Source of the DNA: Mnemiopsis leidyi
Lineage: Eukaryota; Ctenophora; Tentaculata; Lobata; Bolinopsidae
Direction of reading: 5' to 3'
Length of the DNA stretch: 25,864 nt
NCBI GenBank assembly: GCA_000226015.1
Contig: JH152806.1
Span: 295,736 to 321,599 of the forward strand
How positions within the stretch are numbered: the first letter of the stretch is position 1; each line of letters opens with the position of its first letter. Positions 11,501-23,500 of this stretch are shown piece by piece. A program made the translations under genes and the position numbers. The notes beneath the pieces were generated by a model, which was not told the origin of the DNA, did no database searches, and worked only from the letters and a program-made list of their open reading frames with translations.

Positions 11501-14500
11501 ATTACCATGTCGATGATCTATGTTGCGTGGCGTATGTAACAATCTCAGAGTATTTCTCTAAGTATTTTGTCCATTTGATATTCAATGGTAATGCTTATCT
11601 GACTCATCTAAATCTCAGAGGAAAAGCTAGAATCAATTATCAAGGCACTTCCAAATAAGTCTAGTACCTTGGAGTCTATCAGAACTTTTACCAGTTGTGC
11701 ATTACATCGTTAATGAATCATTACGAAAAGGAAAGTTCCCTTCTCTGAAAGAAGCCTCTATTAGACCAGGTCTTAAAATGCCATCTCTAGATGTTGACGA
11801 ACTGACGAACTACAGGCCTATTAGTAACCTTACTTACCTGTCAAAAATCCTGAAAAGAGTTGCACATGAACAGTTTTATACATTTATTGACAGTGAAGAA
11901 GTGGATGGCTGCAAATTTCCTTAAACTGAACGAAGACAAAACCGATTTCATTAAAATAGGTCCTTACGTTAGCCCCATAACATCATTGAGAGTTGCTGGA
12001 ACTGATTTGAAGCCATTGGATAAAGCTAAGAATCTGAGTTTTTTATTTGATCATCAGATGAACCTTGGTGCGCAAATAAATGCAGTGTCTCAAGTTTGCT
12101 TGAGCCAATTAGGATCGAGAATTTCAAGAAAGCGTTCACACCCCCTCTTCATGAGCCCTCACAAGCCTGACACCACCCCACTCCATATTTAAAGCTCACT
12201 TCACTCTTCACCTCTAGCTGACGACGATTAACACATGTTTATTGAAAGCTTCTTCAAACATCAAACTCGTATCTATATATGTCTACCAACCCCCCTACAA
12301 ATTCAAGAAAGGGGTTACACTTGTCACTATATCAGCTTGGCGGAACGGGACAGGAGCGGCTACTGGAGGTGTAGGATTAATCTTAACAAGTAGGGCTTTG
12401 AGGCAATCAGCCCCATAAAGCCATATGGGTCAAGAATGCTCGCTATCTCCTTCAACGGAAACCCTAGACTTACAACTATCACAGCATACAGTCCAACTGA
12501 AGCAGCTCCAGGTGAAGAAGCAGAGAAATTCCACAACACCCTTAGGCAGGCCATGGCAGATGTGCCAGCACACCATCTGCTGATAACCAAATTTGGAGAT
12601 ATGAACGCTCGACTTGAAAAGGAGAGTGATGATGATCCTCGTTGGTACTTCCACTCTCACACAAACCGAAACGGTAATTTGCTGATAGACACAGCACTGG
12701 AGTGTGATATGGAGATAACAAACTTCCGCTTCAGGAAAAAGAAGAACAAATTGTAAACTTTCTTGTCTGACGGCACTCTCAACAAAGGTCAGATTGATTA
12801 CATCGTTATCAGGCGGAAGTGGAAGAACTCTGAAGAACACAGAAGATTATAACACTGTCCAGTCTCTAGGATCCGATCACAGAGTCGGTGTTAGTAAGGT
12901 TTAAGTGAGCTTCAGTAGCGGTAAAAGAACTCCTAAGAGAGTTCACTATGACTACAGTACCCTAAAAGTGGATGCTGAACTACACAGCAGATATGCTATG
13001 GAAGTTCATAACAGGTTCTCCTGTTTAGTGGAAGAGGATGATGAGGCCACTGTAAGCTATGGAAGTTCGTAAAATCCACTGACGCCAGGAACATGCAGCT
13101 TCTACCTAAAAAGACTCGTCAAAAGCAAATTGACCCTACAAGTGACCCAAGGATTGACTCAGCTAGAACACAGCTGTTCTTGGCCAAGGATAAGTACCAC
13201 CAAGAGCCCTGTGAGGAAAGAAGGGAGGTAGTCGCCACCAAAAAGGACCTACTCAAGACCTGCTACGCTTAGGGGCAGGAGGAAATCTTGAGAGGGAAAA
13301 TCAAGAAGGTTGAGGAAACTGCTGATTGCTGTAAGAACAAAGAAAGCTGGAATCTTCTCAACGATATAACTGGCAGGACGAGATCTAGCTGCGGGCTTAT
13401 TATAGAGGGGAGTAGCTCGGCAGAACGCTTGAAGATTTGAAGAACTGGAAAAAGCACTTCTCCGGAACACTTGGTCAACCACCCCTAGTCCTAAAAGCGA
13501 CATTCCTATAAGTGCAATACATCCTATTAGTGGTTGGTTACATTATGACTGTAGCCATTGATGATGTTCCAGACTCTGGGTTTACTAACAAACCTGCACG
13601 AGTAGAAGAGTGGGAGCTGAAGAGCTCGCTGATGTTGAGTTTTCTGATGATGTTGCTCTTATCACAGACACAATTGACGAGGCAAAACTACTCCTGGACA
13701 GGCTTGAGTCAGCAGCACTTAGTGTTGGATTGGCTATGAACGACTCCAAGACAAAGTTCATCTCACTTAACACCCCAGTGAAAGAATGCACCCTCACCGG
13801 TAGCACTGGCATCGCACTGGAACACGTTCAAGACTTACTATACCTTCGATCATGGATAGCGACAACCGAAAGATACTTTATGGTAAGAAAATGGCAAAGC
13901 TTGGGCAGCCTGCCACAAGCTCAAGAAGATCTGGAAGTCTAACCTAAGGAAGAGTCTGAAGATCAGACTTTTGTTGCTACAGTGGAGTCCATATTGCTGT
14001 ATGGCTCTGAGGCGTCGACACTCACAGAGTCACCGAAAAAACGCATTGATGGATGTTACACTAGGATGCTAAGGACGGCTCTTAACATCGACTGGAAGCT
14101 GCACAAGATCAACCAAGAAGTGTATGGAGATCTTCTTCGGTCAACCATGAAGATGCAGTTATCCGGCCACGTACACCGGCACCATGAGCTTGTTGCTAGT
14201 TGTCTATTACTCTGGGAGCCTACACATGGGACTAGTGGCAGAGGAAGGCTAGCAATAACATACGATGACAACCTGCGGAGGGATACTGGTCTGGCTGGGG
14301 AAATTGGGAGACTTATGGCAGATAGGCTTCTGTGGAGACAGCGCATCAATACTCGGACATTGAAGCGGCCATAAGTCAAATAAGTCAGTTGCTACATGAA
14401 TCAAAGGGACTTATGCAAGATTGGATCTAAGCTACCTATCTCTTGGATTAAAGGTGCAAATGGTACACTCTAATATTCTTGGTTTTATTGGCTATTGCGA

Positions 14501-17500
14501 TTCAGTCTATGGTAAGCTCAATGAGAAAAATATTCAAAAGCTTCAAAAGATGCAAAACAGTGGCGAGTTTTAAGTTTTCTCAACCGAAAACCAGTACATA
14601 TCTACAGCCGCCGGTATCGTCACACAAGTTAAAATAAAATTCTTTTATGGCCAATATTTTCACTGTTGCTGCCGCGGAATTCCATTAGCGGTATTTTCGT
14701 CAGAAATAGTATTTACAGTATATCTGCTTCTAGCATTAGCAGAGAAGCTTCTTTGACTTTAGAATTGGAGAGATGAAAATCTAGCGTCCCCCTGAGACCT
14801 TATAAAGCAGGTGCAGTTCTTGGTGTAACTTGGAACAATCGGTACTCACCAAAAATTTGACGAAAATATATGACCTTGGAGAGCACAAGGCTGCCCTCGC
14901 CTTATCTTACAGCTGTTCTATTTTTTCTCAAAGGCCGCATCCCCTAGGAAGAAGAAGAAAAAATATGCTTAAACAATTAGTTGCCACTCTTCAAAAGTAA
15001 TTAACTTTCACCTGCCCTATTCGTGTGTTGACGTCAATCAAATTCCCCTAATTCTATCACTTCCCCAAACCAACTGTTGCGAATACCTAACAAGTGCACA
15101 TTCTCAAATGTCAAGATTTCTCTTTGTCAATTGATCAACGTGAAGTCGGGCATCTGATTTAAATGGAAACACACCCATGAAAGACATCAATGAGCTTGTA
15201 AAAGCACGGGCGAGTCAAAAAGTTTAAAAATAAGTTCTTTGGAACCAAATCGAAGGCGAATTTCCAAAAAAGTAGATCCTCTTCTCATTGTGTCGGGCTA
15301 CATGGAGCTCTAGAGACTCTTGCATCTCCCAGAATCAAATCTGAATTATATATGAGTATGTGGATAATGGAGATTAGTGCAATTCTGCGAACTCTAAAAG
15401 CACACATTTCCTTTGATAAACGTAGATTAAGTTTAAAATGCAAATGGATATTTATATTTACTAACATTATTATACCAAATTACTTACTGTGATTTTATTG
15501 AATAGTACTTTTAAACTGTATTAACCGATCATCAAACTTGCACGGAACCTGCATAAGGTGGACTGCATACAAGCAAGAGATCCCATTGAATGGCGATGTT
15601 GCTGACGTTTTATCAAATGGTGTCTAGCATAACAAAATACTGCGACAATACAAATAAAATTTCGTTGAGCGCTTGGTTGGAGTGGTGCTGCCCGTTTATG
15701 TTCCCATTAAGTGCCTAACAGACACGAACAAAACCGGCTAATAGGACACACTACGGACTGGAAACTCCAAATTAACCCCGCTCATTTAGCACAATCGTAG
15801 TTATTGGCTCCATTTCTTTATTTAATCAATACCAGACAAAGGCGTTATTCCATTTAAGATAGACTGAGAGCTAATTCTGTGCATAATCAGTAATTCAATA
15901 TATTTATTGCAACGCAATTTCTTCTAAGACCCTGTTGCAGTATTATTACTTTTTCAAACCTTCTTACGTTTTCGTTCAAGGTTAAATCTCAATATTTTTA
16001 AGATCAAAAACCCTTAACCTACAATAAATTGTTACGGGTTTTAAAAATTACTTTTGAATAATGGCCATTTGAAATTTTTTTACAAAAACGCGCCAAAATT
16101 CTCGGTTTGACCCATGGTCAATGATCGAAAAATTTGACCATGGATACTGACATCCCCACGACATTCCCCATGGTCGACGTTAAAAGGCGACATTTTCCTC
16201 ACACATTGTTAACAAAAAAACGTGCACAAATCTGTTTCCAAATTGGGGTTTACCATTTTTCAAAAGTTAAAAGACTTTACCATCAACACAGACACCCGGG
16301 AATTTTCCCTTTGGTCGTGGTCAAAATGGGCATTTATGGTCAAATTTCATAGCCTAATTTTGAGTCCACCATTGTGAACAAAGAAAATTTGGATTTATGC
16401 CATGATCATTGATCATGGTCAAAAGTTTGATAATGTCTATCACTCTATCAGTTGGTGATTGGTATACACATTACTCAGGTAAAAACGAGCGGTATTTATG
16501 GGAAAAGTTTTTGATCAACAGACAGTGATGGACCGAGGAAAAGTTAGATAAGACCTGAGACCAATTAACTATCGAAAGCATAAGCTACGCTTTTAAAGTC
16601 AGATATGAAACACCATACCAACGCTCTACAATATGACTTTTTGAGTTTTTTATTAGAATTAATTCTTTGACGTTGATTAACTATCTAGTAAAAAAGAGCA
16701 ACAATTGCCAGAGAACAATTTGCTTTTCTTATAAATACAACTACTCTCCTTTGATCCGGACATTCATAATTAAAAAACAGAAAAAAGTTGAAGAGAAGGT
16801 GCTAGAGCGAGGACAAAAGTACCAAATAGGCGAAAAGAAATAGAGTTCAGAGTTATTAAAAACCATCTTGAAAAAAATAATAAGGTGTCCATCAACAGAA
16901 TGTTTCAGAAAATTTCGATTGTCAAGATTAAGATTTTTTTAGAAAGTTTGTCCATGTCCCGATAAAAAGGCAAAACGGACCGTTTCACCTCAAGGAAATA
17001 ATATATAGAAATATATTGGGGCCTCATTTCAAGTTACGGAAATTACGAAATTCGTGTTGCAAGATATTTATTTTTAAATAGATATGTATAACGGTTAAAT
17101 TTACATTATATATGAAAATAGTGTAAATTACACACGAATAACTCAAAGCAATCTTGATAAAGGTCGCCTTAACAATATCGCATGGCGCCACATAACACAA
17201 TAACTACTTTAAAACGTTCAAATGACCTATATTGTCGCGTGGTCAGCAAGAATTTGGTAATCTGGCACGTGGATTTATAGTCACGGAAAGAACCTGCACG
17301 TGGTCAATAAGTATGAGATTAGCTGCAATACTTATAAGGATTAACGATTATTGTAACAATTGGTTCGTCTAAATTATATCACTGATATTATGATTTCCCG
17401 GAGGCAGTCAGACGAAACAAGTTGTTGTACAAAAATGAGAGATTAACACATCTGTACAGAGGGTCTATACTCTATAGTACTTTTGAAGCAAGTTCGTCAT

Positions 17501-20500
17501 TAGTAGTCCTATAAAAATATTTTTGTTAAAACAAGACTCAAAAAAGAATGTTAAAAGTATAAGGAAAAAATGAGTACTGCAAAAGGATTATGAATGATTA
17601 AGCCATTAAGTTTTAAGGAATTAAAATGAATGAATTTATGTTCCTAACATCTTAAAGGCGGGGACTACAAAAATCAAGGACTGCAATATGGTAGGATAAA
17701 TCAAATTCACTTTAATTTTTCAACAAGTGTTCGTAGAAAAGATGGTACCCAAATGCAAACTCATCAGAATCTAAATCACTTTCTGTGTAATCGCATAATT
17801 TATAGAATGATCTACGGTGTTTTTAAACTCTGGTTTTGAGTAGTCTTGTTGATCTACGAACATAACAGTTATTGCAAAGTTAACAAGTAAGGATTTAACT
17901 TATATTGTAGAAAGAGCAGGTTCCCCCAACAAAGTTAACAATGCTATTATTATATGTACAATTTTCTGAGTCTACTATAATTTTGCAACATTTCCAGTTT
18001 CTGGCTCCATATGGTTGAGTGCGGCCACACTGAAGTAGTATGTATCTAAGTATCATGATTTATAAGTCATCAAACCACAATGGATCCAAAATGGTTGTTA
18101 TCACACGGTGTTAGGAAGTTTGAGGTTTGAAACACCACCTAAGTTTGAGGTTTAAAACACCTCCTTACTTCCTTAGTTTGAGGTTTGAAACACTACCTAA
18201 GTTTGAGATTTAAAACACCTCCTTAGTTTGAGGTTTAAAGCACCACGTAAGTTTGAGGTTTGAAACACTACCTAAGTTTGAGGTTTGAAACACCACCTAA
18301 GTTTGAGGTTTAAAACACTACCTAAGTTTGAGTTTTGAAACACCACCTAAGTTTGAGGTTTAAAACACTACCTAAGTTTGAGGTTGAGGTTTGAAACACC
18401 TCCTTGGTTTGAGGTTTAAGATACTACCTAAGTTTGAGGTTTAAAGCACTACCTAAGTTTCAAAATGAGGTTTCAAAACGTCTCCTTTTTTTGAGTATTA
18501 AACTCTACCTAACAGCCCCTGTTTCTACAGAAATACTATGAATCTTGGGCTACCATCAACTAGAATAGTTCAATAGCACACTGTCCTAAAGTTGCATACC
18601 GAAATGATGGAGATCAGATGATTCATCGATACTGCGATTTGCGATTTAGAATGAAGAAGGGTAACCATCTTTAATCATCGGAGGGTTAATGAAAGCAAAC
18701 CCACGGAAATGTTTAAGTACCTTATATAAAATTGAAGCTGCATTCATGTTGGTAATATGTTGAGGAACTCATCACCCCACTGGGCAACATCAATATTTCA
18801 TGTAAACTAGCCCGCCTCACCTCAACACTACTGACTAGGAACAACCTCGATAAAGCTCGCTTCATAAGTATCAAACGACGCCATACAACGCAATAACTAC
18901 TTAATCGGTCAAATGAAACATCTTGACACGTGGGTCAATGGGTCATTGTGTAGTTGGGAACAATCGTACGACTGCTCGTGACTCCATGTTAACGCATGCG
19001 CCAGTGCCTAGCTAATTTGAACACGTTATGTTTGCTCTGAGCATATTTGGGTTACGTGACGTTCGATTTCCAATTGATTTAAAGACCTTAATTTCATACT
19101 TCAGTGCCAAATTAATGTTTTAAATGCCTTCGTATTATTTTAGTTCTATACCGTAGCTATTTCTTCAGAAAAATTAAGGAAATTAAACTACCAACTTGCT
19201 TGTGAGAGACGGGTTTTGTCTAAATTTTCCCAACTTGATCAAAAAAACATATATATCATATATATCATATATCATCAAAAAAAACATATTAAAATCATTC
19301 TAAGAGGCATTTTGTCGTAAACATATAATACCATGCAATGAATTTAAAAATATTTCTGTGATATGCGACTAAAAAAGTCTAAAATAATTCAAAATACTAT
19401 GTCTAAAAAACTCAATATCACCCTAAAATTCCCAAATTCGGTATAGAGTTTTTTGAGTTATAATTGAACTTCACCAATTTGGTCAAAAAACATTTGAAAA
19501 TCATTCCAAGATGCATTTAAAGGTAAACACGTTGTACATTTAAAGATATTACTGTAAAATGCAACTGTAAAAGTCGAAAATTAACAAAATTCTATATCTA
19601 GAAATATTAATAGGAACCCTAAAATTCCCAAAATTGATAAATAGTTTTTAGAGTTTTTCATTAATGCGAACTTATATTCTAGTTATTCAAAAAAATTTAA
19701 TAAACCTTTTTTGCAATTTACTTGACGGATGAGTCAAGTGCGGCCATAATTTCTGATCAGCGCCGAAACTTCTCTAGTTCTACAGCGACACAACAATAAC
19801 GTCGGCTTATAACACGCAAACTACTTCAACACAAGGTACATGGTGTCTGGTGGTCAGTCACCACCGCAATCGTCCTACCAGTGAAAAACTTGTTTGCACC
19901 TATGTGGTCAGTTATAAACTAGTAATCTTGCACGTGGCTCTATCCCTCTAATAGCCTTGTTTTCCTGTTTACAGGAAGTAACATAACTTACTATTAGTTA
20001 TTAGCCACCACCTATCTGAATACGTTAAATACGAGACCGATATTTAACGTATTCAGTCATACCATTGAGCTAGTAGGTTTCTACTGTTGACGCATGTCGT
20101 AATGATGAAAAAGTTCTAGAGAAGTTTTCTGAATCCTCTTTACTGGGACCGTTAAATGAACGATTAGACCTTCTCAGTCGTCGGAGGGTTAATTAAATCA
20201 AACCCACGGAAATGTTAAAGTACCTTGCTGTATGGCAGGTTAAACAAGGAATGGAAGCTAAGGGGCTCCGAGCAGTCCAATCTTTAGTGCAACCTTTACA
20301 TTATATGAAATTGAAGCTGCGTTCATGTTGGTGATATGTTGAGGAACTCCTCACCCCACTGAGCAACATCAATATTTCATATAAACTAGCCCGCCTCGCC
20401 TCGACACTACTGACTAGGAACAACCTCGATAAATCTCACTTCATAAGTATCGAACGACGCTACACAACGCAATAACTATTTGAATTAGGAGCCGAGCGGA

Positions 20501-23500
20501 TAAAGGTCGCCTCAAAAATATTAAATGGCACATAACACACTTACCACTTAACTATTTAAACGTTCATATAAAACATCTTGTCGCATCGTGGCTGAGAATT
20601 TAGGAATCTTGTGCCTGGTGAGCTAATGGCTATTGTAAGTATGATACATCTGTGGCTAGCGTTTATACGCTGAAGAACTCAATAACTCATGATTACCGTT
20701 TAATGTATCGATCGCTTTGTCTAAATTATTATATAAGGTTTTAGGAAACTGCCATATTTGAGAGAGTCAGGCGCTTGATTAAATGTAGGCTTCAGTTGAT
20801 CTGTTAAGAAGTTTCTCGTTTCTTTATTGAATGTTTAGTGGCTTTTTAAGAGAGAGACATAATGATATAACAATAAAAACATGTGTTCAGATAGAATATT
20901 TACCTAAAAGCGAGACTCGTACAATAATGAAAATTATGAGGACAAAGTTAGCTAAAAACCCATCGTATGGCTCCATTTGCATGTCCTTAGCATGTGTAAA
21001 TGACCCGGGTTACCAAATTTAACAAAATCTTAGCAGCTTGCAAGATTAAGAAATTTTCGGGATTTTTGCTACAATTAGCTTGTCTATGATTTCAGACCAT
21101 GCAAAAAACTTGCGAAAGTCTGTATCACTCGATGACGAGTAGAAGACTTTTATAGACGGGTTTGTGCATTGCAAGAAGAGCTTACTAACGTTTAGTTACC
21201 CACCTCCTTGTACCTAATGTTGTGATCAGCATGAGTTTACTCAAAGTTGTTTGTATCACTCGCTTCACTCAGAAATTATGAGGGCTTATCCATACAAAAA
21301 ATTTAAAAAATTCTGCTTAAGCACTTTTCAAATCAATCACATCGGTGAAACAGGTAATGTTTCTAGAATTTTTTAACTAAGATAACAAGAATATGGTAAC
21401 TAAACTAGTAAACTTACAAGAGTATTAAACTATCTAGAATACTGCAACTTAAGAAACTCCCTTAAGTTAAGAAGTTGCACTGCCAGAGAGAAATATCAAA
21501 CAACCTTTCATTAAGTAAGCGAGCACACCTATTTACTAATGACTATCGCTGTGATTAGACTCATCAGACTTATTAACCTCATTTGTTCAGTTCATTTCCC
21601 GCTGCCTATTACTAGTGACTAGTGAGGATACTTAGCCTCTCTGACAATTTTTCTGCGTTTGGTTAGCATGGCTACTGCAAATCTAGCAATGTAACAAGAT
21701 AAATCGACTTAAAATCTTAAATGAATTTGTTTTCTTGGTTTTAGCCTTTTCAGCTGCTTAAGAATTAGAGAGTTAGAGGAACACAAATATTGGCCGACCT
21801 AAGCACGATAAATATCACCGTAGAGAACTCCTTAACAATACCCAGCTCATGTTTTGCACTGATATGACATTTTTCTCGATGTTTTCGCTTTAAGTAAGGG
21901 GGGGGGGGGCAACCCGTTCCGATATAAGGGTCCCCATCGGGAAAGTCAGGATTTGAACCATTCATACTCCAAAATTATCAGAGGCGGAGATAATTTGGAG
22001 AGACTCTTAACTCAAGTTCCCGATATGAAAGTTAATTTTTCGGAAATTTGAAAAGGTTATAGGCGAAACTAAGATGCTACCCCTTTCCCCAACCACTACC
22101 ATATTACCAAGGACGATTAACTGCAAAACTCAAAAGTTTTGGTTTAATATATCAACACCATTCAGAAATGATCTGAGCATATAATTACTCGACATTGAAA
22201 AGGATCAAATTTACTTAATCAAAAGGCACCGATGGACAATCAAGTTTGTAAGGGAGCAGATTAAGACATAGACGGACCATAACTGGAAGCAAACGGATCA
22301 TTTGTGGTCAGATCTAGACGTATCAGATAAACTACATTTGTGTAGAGGTGATGTGCAGAAAACTTTAGTGCTTTAATAATTATACTCTGATAATTATAAG
22401 ATAAGATACTATTCGATAATACTTTTCTATGGGGTTAATGGGCCTATGGATATTGTTGAAGGCAAGTGGAATTTGCCATCGTGTAGACAATCTATGGAAT
22501 AAAAAGTGCGTTTGCGATCAAGATCGTCACAAATTTGATGGTTGACGGATTGGAACTGTCAAATATCCCCATTAAAAACCTGTTGTTTGAGGACTTATGG
22601 GGTGAGACGTAGATCGTTGACGTGTCCTTCAAGGCCACCGATTGGTTAGATCTGAGACGGTAATATCTGAGACAGTTAGATCTGAGACAGTTAGATCTCA
22701 GACAGTTAGATCTGAGACGGTTAGATCTGAGACGGTTAGATCTGAGACGGTTAGATCTGAGACGGTTAGATCTGAGACGGTTAGATCTGAGACGGTTAGA
22801 TCTGAGACGGTTAGATCTGAGACGGTTAGATCTGAGACGGTTAGATCTCAGACGGTAAGATCTCAGTCGGTAAGATCTCAGTCGGTAAGATCTCAGACGG
22901 GCGCTCCAATTCTAAAGCAACCACCAACTCTACGTCAGAAATATCCTACTTTTTACAAATTTCTTAAATGTCTGTGCTTGTGAGAATACTGGTTTGTCTA
23001 CAAAAATTAGGTTGTTCTTTCTTTGTTAAGTTGATTTTTGAGGTTTGATATCTGTCTGAACCTTTCCCAGTTAAAATCTATAATCGTATACGGTATACGT
23101 ATACATGATTGTGAAGTATGATGAAGGAGCGTGCGCGCGGACGTACGGACGTACGTAGGTACGGACACTTATTGTGCTACTATTCCACAATATCCCGATT
23201 TTCGCTGTCGAACGCCAACCCTTGTTTTGTACTTTTTGTGCACTTGCACAAAACGTATCAAAACAATCTTGCCAAACGGCAATATACGGGAAAAATTGCC
23301 ACGCAGTTACTAAATCTCTCCAGTTTTCCAGCAGAAATTCCTTCTGAGGTTATATTACTGTGTATATACAGGATGGTTTTGAAATTTGGATACCTCCCTA
23401 CATGAAAATGAAAATTGCCCCCATCCCTAGTCTAATAACCCAACCACGCAGGTGCTGTGTACAGTGAATAAGGAAGGTATACTGTCCAGACCTAACCCGC

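Noticed and set aside
13249..13503. Minus-strand open frames opposite the LINE linker
   Set aside because: They are shadows of the degraded plus-strand retrotransposon coding region.
18116..18480. CRISPR-like regular repeats
   Set aside because: The units are contiguous with no unique spacers, and the genome is eukaryotic.
21940..21975. Minus-strand B-box-like word (ggttcaaatcc)
   Set aside because: The flanking bases do not form a T-stem and no A box lies at a suitable distance, so a tRNA gene is not supported.
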